Assembly: GCF_022201045.2 (NCBI RefSeq)
Contig: NC_068562.1
Location: forward strand, 29,350,001 to 29,414,000
Source of the DNA: Citrus sinensis
Taxonomy: Eukaryota > Streptophyta > Magnoliopsida > Sapindales > Rutaceae
Direction: 5' to 3'
DNA: 64,000 bases
The position numbers and the translations under genes were made by a program. Within the stretch, counting starts at the first letter, position 1. Every line of letters starts with the position of its first letter. Shown piece by piece: positions 12,473 to 21,995 of the stretch. The notes beneath the pieces were generated by a model. That model was not told where the DNA came from and did not search any database. It saw only the letters and a list, made by a program, of their open reading frames with translations.

Positions 12473-14014
12473 TTAGCGGCTTGCATGCTCCGGCTCCTGC
12501 AATGACAACAGCCGATCAGCCTTTTCCTGAATGAGCTTCCATAAATCATCGACATGACGGTCTTGAGTGAGCGTGGTTCCGATGGAGCAGCGTATAACAT
12601 AAACACCACCCAACATTGCTTGTGTCAAGAAAGCCCTTCCACTTCCGTTCAAAGCATCAACCAGCTTACGGTTCAATTCTGAGCCCTCGGATTCTCGCTT
12701 CGGTTTCAGCCTGAAGCAAACCAGTGCAAATTTTCTAGGCACTACTATCTCAAACCTCTCGTCTCTGGCGACCATTGCCTCAAATCTCTTAGCCATGCTC
12801 ACATCGCTGCGAATGTGATACATAAGGCCAGAGTAGCCATGTTTGCGAATCACAGTCCATAGCTTCAAAGCTTTGAATCTCCTGCTAAGAGCGATTTGCC
12901 AATCTTTATAGTCAATAACAGGCGCAGCGTTAGTACTAGTATTGCTAGCTGGTGATCGGTTTCTCATAATATCTGATTTAGTGGATAATGAATCCACTAG
13001 GAAACGAGGATGCTTGACCCACAAACAACCGCAGTCCATGTTAGTGAGGAACCATTTATGCGGATTCAAGCTGATTGAATCAGCAAGCTCAACTCCATTA
13101 AAGTAATGCCTGTATTCAGGGCAAATGCAAGCGCTACCAGCGTAAGCAGCATCGATATGGAGCCACAGTTTATATTCGTTTGAAATTTTTCCGAGCTCCT
13201 CAATGGGATCCACCGCTCCTGCACCGGTTGTCCCAACAGTAGCACATAAGTAAAGTGGAACATAGCCAGATTTGATATCGTCTTCGATAGCAGCACGAAC
13301 CGTATCTGGTGACAGCGAAAACTCAGTTGAAAATGATGTGCGGAGAGGCCGAAAATTTGCTGGAGGGATACCAATTAATTTGGCAGATTTCTGAAGAGCG
13401 AAATGTGTTTGATCGGAGGCATAAACAACCAACTTAGTAATGTTGTCAAAGCCTCCTCCAAGTTTTTCCAATGCTTTGTCTCTTGCAGCTGCCAGAGTGC
13501 AAACGAGGGATTCACAAGTGCTTCCGTGCAAGACACCACCACCTGTTCCGGAAAACAAAAATGAAGAAGGAAGCTTGAGCATTTTCCCCATCCAATCCAT
13601 CACAATGGATTCGAGTTCAGTTGCTACCGGAGAAGCGAGCCAGTTAAAGCCAACCACGTTGAACCCCGAACAAAGCATCTCACCAAGAAAGCCAGCAGTG
13701 CTTGCATTTGCTTGGAAATAACCAAAGAAATTGGGGCTTTGCCAGTGAGTGAGGCCAGGTAAGATGCAGTCGGTGACATCTTTTAGAATATCCTCCAATG
13801 ACTCTGGGGAATGAGGGGCTGTGTCAGTCAACCGAGCTGACAAATAACCAGGCTCTACTTTGCTTTGAACAGGGTATTTCTCGATGTTTTTGTAATAATC
13901 AGCAATGAAATCGATAACAGCTTTCGATTCGTCAGAGAAGCTCTTTGGCTCTAAATCTGCTGAGAAGCTGGTGCCGTGTGTAATATTATTTGCTGAGAGA
14001 CCGAAACTTCCCAT
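12473..14014 (-). CDS. Aromatic amino acid decarboxylase (tyrosine/DOPA decarboxylase-like), group II PLP enzyme
   Basis: Intronless 513-residue enzyme of the plant type-II PLP decarboxylase family, which converts tyrosine, DOPA or tryptophan to amines, or to aldehydes in the aldehyde-synthase members. PLP lysine is K320 in SLNPHKWFL; cofactor-stacking H204 is in [18 protein letters not shown] precedes. Ser377 (IALSRRF) matches the phenolic-substrate side of the Ser/Gly selectivity site. The catalytic-loop position normally Tyr (decarboxylase) or Phe (aldehyde synthase) aligns with Ile349, and the loop is about 6 residues longer, so the activity is uncertain. I chose the ATG at 14014 (MGSFGLSA) over 14047 by family length and because 14047 lies too close to the TATA box. 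Cytosolic enzyme. The stop is at 12473. Confidence 0.9.
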   Translation of the reverse strand: MGSFGLSANNITHGTSFSADLEPKSFSDESKAVIDFIADYYKNIEKYPVQSKVEPGYLSARLTDTAPHSPESLEDILKDVTDCILPGLTHWQSPNFFGYFQANASTAGFLGEMLCSGFNVVGFNWLASPVATELESIVMDWMGKMLKLPSSFLFSGTGGGVLHGSTCESLVCTLAAARDKALEKLGGGFDNITKLVVYASDQTHFALQKSAKLIGIPPANFRPLRTSFSTEFSLSPDTVRAAIEDDIKSGYVPLYLCATVGTTGAGAVDPIEELGKISNEYKLWLHIDAAYAGSACICPEYRHYFNGVELADSISLNPHKWFLTNMDCGCLWVKHPRFLVDSLSTKSDIMRNRSPASNTSTNAAPVIDYKDWQIALSRRFKALKLWTVIRKHGYSGLMYHIRSDVSMAKRFEAMVARDERFEIVVPRKFALVCFRLKPKRESEGSELNRKLVDALNGSGRAFLTQAMLGGVYVIRCSIGTTLTQDRHVDDLWKLIQEKADRLLSLQEPEHASR

Positions 14015-14068
14015 TTTAATTATGGAAAATGCCTCACCAGCTCTCACTTACTTCCTTGCTAGTGGGTG

Positions 14069-14076
14069 CTTTTATA
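14069..14076 (-). promoter_or_regulatory. TATA box of the decarboxylase gene
   Basis: Minus-strand TATAAAAG lies about 55 nt upstream of the ATG at 14014. Transcription would start near 14040, giving a short leader, and the ATG at 14047 would fall at or before the start site. A MITE begins 26 bp further upstream, at 14102. Confidence 0.6.
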
Positions 14077-14101
14077 GTAGCTTTTTATCTTATTTATTTT
14101 T

Positions 14102-14899
14102 GGAAAATTATTATTGCACCACTTTTATTTTTTTTTATATTCATTCAACCACCACAAAATTATAACATATTCTTTACACCACTTTTTTTTTTAATTTGTA
14201 TTAATTAGTCACTTTTGCACTAACACCGTTAAATAATTTAAATGAAATGTAAATTTTACCCCTAAATAAATTAAAAGACCATTTTATTTTATAAAAAAAT
14301 TGAAAAATAAAAAAAATTATAATTATAAAAATAATCCTAAATTTAATAAAAATAAATCCCAAAATTTTTATTTTTATTTTTAATAAAAAAAATATAATTA
14401 CAAATAATAATTGCAAAATTTTTGGATATAATAAAAATCCCCTAAATTATTAAAATTTTAGATTTATTTTTTAATAAATAAATTCAGTTATTTTAATAAA
14501 CTTTTGCGAAATTATATTTTTTAATAAATAAATTCAGTTTTTTTATTAAAATTTTACAAAATTATAATTTTTTAAAAAATAATTATTAAATTTTTTGCAA
14601 AATCTAAATATAATAAAAATCAGCTAAGCACCTCTAGTTGAGATTTATTTTTTATTAAAATTAGGGGTATTTTTATAATTATAATTTTTTTATTTTTCAA
14701 TACTTTTATAAGATAAAATAATTTTTTAATTTATTTAGGGGTAAAATTATTATTTCGTTTAAATTATTTAATGGCGTTAGTGCAAAAGTGATTAATTGAT
14801 ACAAATTTAAAAAAAAAAATGGTGCAGAAAATATATTAAAATTTTACAATAGTTGGATGAAGATAAGATAAAATAGAGATGATGTAATGATAATTTTCT
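14102..14899. mobile_element. Mutator-type foldback MITE, copy 2, abutting decarboxylase promoter
   Basis: Closely related to the MITE at 9163-9958: left end GGAAAATTATTATTGCACCA, right end the inverse. Shared internal blocks include 'cacttttgcactaac' and 'acccctaaataaatta'. Flanks TTTATTTTT and TATATTTTT are 8 of 9 alike, a weak target duplication in AT-rich DNA. Long inverted arms. No coding capacity. It replaces essentially the whole region upstream of the decarboxylase TATA box. Confidence 0.8.
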
Positions 14900-17309
14900 T
14901 ATATTTTTATTTGAGTAAAGGGCCAGTAAAGACTCACGAACGCAATTAATGACTACCCCGCATTCAGGCCAGATGCTTGAATTTGATTTTTAAGGTAGAA
15001 TGGATAGTTAGGTAGATTTGTCGCTGTCACAGGCAATTCAAAACATAAATTTACTAGAAATATCTGAACTGAAATTTATTAATTGACAGAGCGGCTACCC
15101 GCTTGCGCAAATAAGATACGAGGATTCTTATAATTTGCGTAAAGACATTAACTTCCTCAAGACTATAGATGTTACCTCATCCTCAAAGTAAGCAGCCAGC
15201 CGGTTAATCCTGAAATCCAATTTAATAACCTTCGAACCAACGATTCTACAGAACCCAAGAAGGTTTTAATTACAAGTATTAATATAATGCAAGATAATCG
15301 GCAATATTATTACACAGTTTAATAAACTGTTTTTTTTTTTTTGGATTGGTGGAAATATTATGAAATAAAATAAACTCTTTTTTATCACGTTTTTGTTAGA
15401 TCTGTTGTTGAAATAAATAACACATTTATGTTACCTTGACAATAAGCAAACCGACCAATTTGTCATGCCAAATAATGCCAAACCCCCTCCGCCGGTTTTG
15501 TTGATAAATTATTTACGAGTGTCAATGCTTGCACCAGATTCTTGGCTTTCTTGGATGCAATAAAAATACAAACCAAATTCATGATATAAACGTGTGGATT
15601 TACTAGAAGTATTGCCAGTACCTTCCAAAAAAATTTTAAAAAAAAACCTCAAATTAAGCTTCTGCCAATTAAGTAGGATAACTTTTTTAATTATAAATTG
15701 ATAATAAATAGCAACATTCTTTGAATAATACATATATATTTAGTAGGAAGATCTTATTTATTACTAAAATTTTAATTAGAATGATAATTTTTAATATTAT
15801 TATTTATTATTATTATTTAATATTTAAATAGTAAAAAAATTTATTTTCTTTAAGGAGTAAAAATGTCAATTAATTGCCCATTCTCATTCGTTTGGTAAGT
15901 AAGCATTATCAATGATTCTCGTTCCTCATTTTCATTCCCCAATCCAAGAAGTAAACAAACTCATTATTGCTTTTGGGAGGCTCAAAAATAATTTTAAAAA
16001 TTTAAAAGTTAAATTTGGTGTTTAGCAAATTTTTTTAATAATCACTTTTGTCAAAATCACCCTATCAAACAGTAAATTTTGAAAAGAAAAGGAGTAGATT
16101 TTGAAAATCTGCTTTTGAGATGGCCAAATAAAAAAATAAAATTAATAATATAAAAAATTATTTTAGTTATCAATTATTATATGTATAAAATAAAAATATT
16201 TTATATATATGTTGATAAATATTTAAATAATTTTTATTCAGTATTATGTCCAATTCAATTATTTACATTCTTACAATAGTTTAATAATAAAATTTACTAA
16301 ACTCATACAACTGCTTTTAAAACTTACAACATTTTCAAAAATAAATTTTACTGAACATTTAATTGATTCTCTTCACAACTGACTACTTCTACAATACAAC
16401 TAATAGTAATTATTTTAAAACCTACAACATTACTAAATCGGCCCTAAGTTGATTCTATTTCACACTTTTACAATGAAAAAACTTTAATAGTTTTAATATT
16501 TTTGTTAAAAGTATTATTTAAAATACCAAATACTACTAATGAGGGGGAAAAAAAAAAGCGAAATCCTCGTATTATTTGACTAAACTCATCAAAACCCTAT
16601 GATATTTTAAAATACATCCAAATTCTCGTAAGTGTCAAGTACTTTTTTTTATCTTATTATTTTACCCATGGTCGTTGTTTGATGTCGAGAATATGAAAAT
16701 GCTTAATTATTTAATTCATTGAATAATTTTTAAATCATAATTAACTGAAAATTAAATGTAAATTTATTAGAAAAGTAAGGGAATTGTCATAATTTTGTAA
16801 TTAATTCTGAATTTTTTTAAAATTAATTGAAAATTTTAATTACACAGACTATCTTTTGGAGAATAATAAGTTGAGGTTAAATTAAAATTATGAATATATA
16901 TTTAATTTTTTAATAAATTCTGAAAACATTTTAAAATTAATTAAAAATTATCAAAATTTCCTTTTTTCATAATTTTAAATTTAATTTTTCAATTAATTAT
17001 GATTAAAAAATTATTCAATTAATTAAACAATTACAAGCATTCATATTCTCAATTTCAAATGACTATTAAGGGTAAAATGATAAGATTAGCAAAAATTTTG
17101 ACGTTCAAGGGGATCTAGAAGTGTTTTAAAATGTCGAGGGGTTTCGATTAGTGCTGTCAAAGAACAAGAATGTTTTACTCTTGTTTTTTTATTATTAATT
17201 AATTTTTATTTCATAATTACAATATTTTTAAGCAACTGAGAGCACAAATCAGAGAACCTTTTACTGCCAAGTTAAATCCAAGCAATTAATTAAGCCCGAA
17301 ATTTGCAAG
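14900..17309. other. AT-rich intergenic region
   Basis: No gene recognised. Contains one copy of a duplicated block (15285-15760); the remainder (15760-17300) is very AT-rich, with no transposon ends that I could support. Confidence 0.5.
15285..15760 (+). repeat. Duplicated block, uninterrupted copy
   Basis: The 15285-15385 part resembles 17310-17424 (shared 'cggc.a.attattaca', 'aataaact', 'tatgaaataaaat'). The 15431-15760 part resembles 21677-21995 (shared 'gataaattatttacgagtg', 'atgatataaacgtgtggat', 'taagcttctgccaattaa'). The two halves of the second copy are separated by a 4.2-kb insertion, so this copy shows the original arrangement. Confidence 0.75.
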
Positions 17310-17582
17310 GCAGTCGGCTACATTATTACATAGTACAATAAACTCTTATCATACCTAACTTTTAGGTGGTCGTACGTTACAGCTAACAAAGTGAGGTCCT
17401 ATGAAATAAAATGAACTATTTCCAACATGAGGAGTGCTACGGTCAGTCGCCCATTTGGGCGACTCACTCACTCGCTCTTTACAAATTTGACAAGTGTTTA
17501 TTTTTACTTTTTATTGGAATCCACCCATAACAATTTCGTCTCATTGTTTTCGTAACTCAATGAATACTTTTCCACCCACTAC

Positions 17583-17780
17583 TTTAAATATATTTACACT
17601 TATTTGCCATTCACTTTTTTGTTCAAATACTAAATTGCCCTTATCTTTTTGTAAAGCTTCTTCAACACACTACTTTTTCACCTGCTCCTTAGTTCTCACT
17701 TTTAACAGCACCATACGAATGGAGAGCACTGGTGTGTGAAAGTTTTAAAATCAAAATATAGTCTCAACTGCCACAAATGA
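17583..17780 (+). repeat. Left inverted repeat of the MULE
   Basis: Runs from 'tttaaatatatttacac' to 'gccacaaatga' and is the reverse complement of 21284-21480 with few differences. Part of it (the 'tttgccattcactttt' section near 17609) is repeated just inside at about 17790-17840, suggesting a local tandem duplication. Confidence 0.85.
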
Positions 17781-18489
17781 TGTTATCATTTGCCATTCAC
17801 TTTTCTGTTCAAACACGAAATTGCCCTCCTCTTTTTGTTTGCTAGTAAAAAATTCTAAAAAATCATACAACCCAAACTATTACACCCCTGCACTCTCAAC
17901 TATTCAATTGAAACAATTTCAATTTATAAATTTCATTGTCCCAAATAGTTCTTAGAGTACAGTTCTATTACAAAAAAAGGAACAATCAACAAAATTTACA
18001 ATTACTTCCAATGGCACAATTTTTTTTCAAAGAACATTGATCACAAAAATAGTTCTTCTTTGTGGATTGAACAATTCTCCATTAGAGAACAAAACCTTGC
18101 CTTTGCCTTGAAAGCTTCTTTATAATTTTAAAGTGTCCAGAGATCTTATTGTTTGAATATATTCCAACCTATACACATAAATAAATGTTATAAAAACATT
18201 AATAATAAATTATAACAATCAATAAATATTTAAAGAAGGTATTACCATCATTAAACATTGTTGATTTATAACCAACATCTGATAAATATTCACCAGAAAA
18301 ATTCTTCAAAGATGCATAATTTTCCTATTGGACAATTTAGATTTATTCGATATAAGTTCCAATAAATACAAAAAATTAATATATGATAAATCACAATATA
18401 ATATATGTAAAAAATAAAATAATATAGGTAACATACTAGTTCTTGCAAGCAATCTTGTGTATCACAAAGATCAATAACATTCTCATCCC

Positions 18490-19068
18490 TTATGGCTGAA
18501 TGTTCCTGGGATTAAAAATAGAAAAATTGAAGCTATTAAATATAAATAAATTTCTAATAACTACAAAAAGAAATGTAACATAAATTTTTTTATATAACAA
18601 ACCATTATTTGAGAGGAATTTTTGGTCCCAACATTCTTTAGAACCTTTGAAAAAAAAAGATGTTATCATTAATAAATAAAAATATAATAATTTAAATGTG
18701 TCATTAACAATACACACACACACAGATATATATATATTAACCTTTCTCGAATTGGTGTTGAGTATTCTTTTCTTACATTTCTCAATTCCTTTCTTCATTC
18801 TTTTAGGAGCTCCTTTCGTACTTGATATTTGTGGATCAAGTATTGAGATATCATCCAACAAATTACCATCAATATTTTCCTTGTCAACTTTGTAAGCCCC
18901 ATCCAATTCAACTTCATGTTCTTTGAGAGAACGATTCACCCTTATACATTTTTCCAATGCATCTTGTAATGCACAGTATGCAATATTGAAACTCCCACTG
19001 GATAATGAGCCTTCCTCACTCAATTTTGTAGCTTGATAAAATAACTTGTCGAAACGTTGTTTTTTGAA
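18490..19068 (-). pseudogene. C-terminal continuation of the FAR1-type transposase after an in-frame stop
   Basis: In the same frame immediately after the TAG at 19071-19069, the sequence reads FKKQRFDKLFYQATKLSEEG and then a FAR1-like tail (NIAYCALQDALEKC). An intron probably starts after the ILNTNSRK codons (about 18741) and a further short exon follows near 18650. The tail shows that the TAG interrupts a once longer protein. Additional C-terminal exon sequence may reach to about 18000. Confidence 0.65.
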
Positions 19069-20889
19069 CTATATTCCCTTTGGAATATTACTTGTAGAAC
19101 TTGTAGAATCCAAACTCTTTGCATTCTTACTCCATCGCTTTAATATGTAATGAGGTGGAATACTAAAAACACCAAGGGATTGAAGAACGCATAGAACATG
19201 CCTACAAAGAAATCCATTATACTCAAATAATCGACACAAACAATTAATTTCTTGGCTCCTTACTTCCCAATTCACCATAAAAGCTACATTTTTCTCAAAA
19301 TCTTTAACTTCAAAGGTTTTTATTGTGCCAACTTCCAGCTTTTGTTCTGAGAAACATGCTGATGCTCCTAAAACTTCAACTTGAAATTTCTTGAAAACTT
19401 CATGTGTATAGATTCTGGACATTTGTTTTTCAAAGGGTGAAGGAGACTTTAACACCGGTTTCTTATGCAATGTACTGAAACTTGCATAAGCTTCCTTTTC
19501 TTGTCTATCTTGTAAAGGCACTTTATATTGTTCAACAAATTCTTTCAATGATGTCTTCTTGCTAACATATTTGTCAAAAAAAGAGTTGATGCTTTCGGAC
19601 CGTTGAGTTGTAGATAATCCAGCAAAGAATGTATCCCTCATGTAAGTAGGCACCCAAAACTTGCGATCTTCATATAATGATCCTAGCCACTCATTTCCTT
19701 CAAGCTCAAACTCTCCAATCATATTCCACCATTTTTTCTCAAAGTCCTCCTCCAACCATGAGTTGTAAACACAATCATTGAATATCCTCATAAAAGATTC
19801 ATCTTTTTTTATCACATAGCTAAGTTTTTCAGGAATCTTCCTTAATATGTGCCACATACAAAACCGGTGTCGTGAATTTGGAAAGACAATAGAAATGGTT
19901 GCTTTCATAGCTTTGTCTTGATAAGTTAATATAGCAATTGGATGCTTTCCACCCATAGCCCTCAGCCATGTTTGCATTAACCAAACAAATGTCGACGTAG
20001 TCTCATCCGCAAGCAATGCACATCCAAGTAATATAGACTGAAAATGATTATTTACACCAATAAAAGGAGCAAACGGCATTTTATATTTGTTTGTAATGTA
20101 TGTAGTATCAAAGGAAACAACATCTCCAAAAATCTTATAATCCTCTCTGCTAGTTGCATCCACCCAAAAAACATTTTTTAACCTCTGTTCTTCATCTAAG
20201 TCCATTGCATAAAAGAAATTAGGATTCTCTTCCTGCATTTGCGTAAAGTGGTTAAGCATTGCTCTAGCATCACCTAATTCTAATGCTAGTCGACGTTCTT
20301 TATCCAAATGGTTTCTAATATCTTTCTCTGTGTACCCAATATTTTCATATCCACCATTTTTTCTGGCCATTGCAGCAAAAATCTTATTTGTACCAACACC
20401 AACTGCATGCAACATATTAATGCTATGTGTATTGGAAAATGCAATACTTCTATGGCATGGAAAATAATGTGCATGACTAGGATAAAGTTCATGGTTATGC
20501 TCTTTTATGAAATTTTGAACATACCACTTGCCACAAGAGTTTCTTTTGACATGCAACAAAGCTTTGCAATCTACTTTCAAACATGGTCGTTGATTGATAG
20601 CAGTAGATTCCCGTTTTATTCCATACCTTGTACATGCAAACTTTGCATCAATAAATTCTCCCGATAACTTTGATCGACGGCTGGATTTCTTTGAGATACC
20701 AAACCCCGTACACTTAGCATACCTTAGATAGAAAGAATATGCATCATCTTGTGTATCAAACTCCAACCCAGTATAAGGCTCTAAATTCTTGCCATCTTTA
20801 TCATCCACCGTGTTTTCATTCACCACATTTCCATCAATCACATTGCCGCACTCATCCAAATTTGTATTTAAATCAATCTGTAAATTCAT
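19069..20889 (-). CDS. FAR1/FHY3-type MULE transposase
   Basis: 606 residues. FAR1 DNA-binding domain at about 37-140 (GLEFDTQDDAYSFYLRYA). MULE transposase domain at about 245-345, with the acidic triad candidates D261 (SFDTTY), D325 (TYQDKAM) and E432 (QRSESINSFF) all present. SWIM zinc finger at about 540-566 with C550, C552, C562 and H564. This is the domain set of FAR1-related proteins and of Jittery-like MULEs. Its place between long inverted repeats says transposon rather than host light-signalling gene. The frame is unbroken to a TAG at 19071-19069, after which family-like tail sequence continues, so the product is C-terminally truncated but keeps all core motifs. Possibly still active; not provable here. 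Confidence 0.85.
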   Translation of the reverse strand: MNLQIDLNTNLDECGNVIDGNVVNENTVDDKDGKNLEPYTGLEFDTQDDAYSFYLRYAKCTGFGISKKSSRRSKLSGEFIDAKFACTRYGIKRESTAINQRPCLKVDCKALLHVKRNSCGKWYVQNFIKEHNHELYPSHAHYFPCHRSIAFSNTHSINMLHAVGVGTNKIFAAMARKNGGYENIGYTEKDIRNHLDKERRLALELGDARAMLNHFTQMQEENPNFFYAMDLDEEQRLKNVFWVDATSREDYKIFGDVVSFDTTYITNKYKMPFAPFIGVNNHFQSILLGCALLADETTSTFVWLMQTWLRAMGGKHPIAILTYQDKAMKATISIVFPNSRHRFCMWHILRKIPEKLSYVIKKDESFMRIFNDCVYNSWLEEDFEKKWWNMIGEFELEGNEWLGSLYEDRKFWVPTYMRDTFFAGLSTTQRSESINSFFDKYVSKKTSLKEFVEQYKVPLQDRQEKEAYASFSTLHKKPVLKSPSPFEKQMSRIYTHEVFKKFQVEVLGASACFSEQKLEVGTIKTFEVKDFEKNVAFMVNWEVRSQEINCLCRLFEYNGFLCRHVLCVLQSLGVFSIPPHYILKRWSKNAKSLDSTSSTSNIPKGI

Positions 20890-21283
20890 GACTACCTAAA
20901 GATACAAAAAGAAAAATGCAAACAACAATAGTGTATAAATAATTTGCATTATAAATGCAAGCATTGATTTTCATATAAACTTACTGATTATTCAAACACA
21001 ATTATAAATAATTAGTTCTTTAATAAATAAATACCAATTAACTTAATAATTTTCGTAATATAAAAAGAAAATAAATACACAATTTTTCTTCTATTATTAT
21101 GCATTAACAATAACAAATCATCATGACAGCTAATATATATAGCAAAAATGATAGTATTTTTAATTTTAAATAAATAATAAAAAATCTAATGTAATTTAGG
21201 TGATAGTATAAAATGTTGTTTTATAAAAAGAAAAGTTAAGTAAATTTACCGGGAATTCACTAGAATCAATTTCACTAAACAAC

Positions 21284-21480
21284 TCGTTTGTGGCAGCTGA
21301 GACTATATTTTGATTTTAAAACTTTCACACACCAGTGCTCTCCATTCGTATGGTGCTGTTAAAAGTGAGAACTAAGGAGCAGGTGAAAAGGTAGTGTGTT
21401 GAAGAAACTTTACAAAAAGATAAGGACAATTTAGTATTTGAACAAAAAAGTGAATGACAAATAAGTGTAAATATATTTAA
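21284..21480 (-). repeat. Right inverted repeat of the MULE
   Basis: Reverse complement of 17583-17780, ending 'gtgtaaatatatttaa'. It lies about 400 bp upstream of the transposase start, so it probably holds its promoter. Confidence 0.85.
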
Positions 21481-21676
21481 AAACAGACCTAACTAACCTG
21501 TGATACTTGAAATGTTGGAAGAGGAGTGCTACGGTCAGTCGCCCATTCGGACGATTCACTCACTCGCTCTTTACAAATTTGACAAGTGTTTATTTTTACT
21601 TTTTATTGGAAGCCACCCATAACAATTTCGTCTCATTGTTTCCGTAACTCAATAAATACTTTTCCACCCACTATTC

Positions 21677-21995
21677 TCATACCTTCACGGTAGGCAAACC
21701 GACCAATCAATGTCATGCACCTCGGCCGGTTTTGTTGATAAATTATTTACGAGTGTCAATTTCTTGTACGAGATTTTTGACTTTCTTGGGTGCAATAAAA
21801 GTACAAACCTAAGCCATGATATAAACGTGTGGATTTAGTAGACGTATTGCTAGTACCTTCCAAAAAAAAAAAACCTCTCAAATTAAGCTTCTGCCAATTA
21901 AATAGGAAAACTTTTTTTTTATTTATAAATTGATAATAAATAGCAACATTCTTTGACTAATACATATATATTTAGTAGGAAGATCTTATTTATTT
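21677..21995 (+). repeat. Duplicated block, right half of the interrupted copy
   Basis: Homologous to 15431-15760. The left half is at 17310-17424. See the uninterrupted copy at 15285-15760. Confidence 0.75.

Larger units (their letters stand above)
17425..21676 (-). mobile_element. Mutator-like element (FAR1-type MULE) inserted in a duplicated block
   Basis: Inverted repeats of about 197 bp at 17583-17780 and 21284-21480 flank a FAR1/MULE/SWIM transposase gene on the minus strand. Outside them, a roughly 150-bp direct repeat (17428-17580 and 21523-21670, 'gaggagtgctacggtcag...') occurs on both sides; it contains a small hairpin around 'gtcgcccatttgggcgac'. Comparison with the uninterrupted block at 15285-15760 places the inserted DNA at about 17425-21676. 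I could not define a clean 9-11 bp target duplication, so the exact limits and the role of the direct repeat are open. Confidence 0.75.

Noticed and set aside
14012..14047. Upstream ATG (MRAGEAF) as start of the decarboxylase
   Set aside because: It lies only about 22 nt below the TATA box, probably before transcription begins; family members start MGS-like.
19069..20889. Host FAR1/FHY3 light-signalling gene
   Set aside because: Flanking long inverted repeats and an empty-site paralogue show that it belongs to a transposon.
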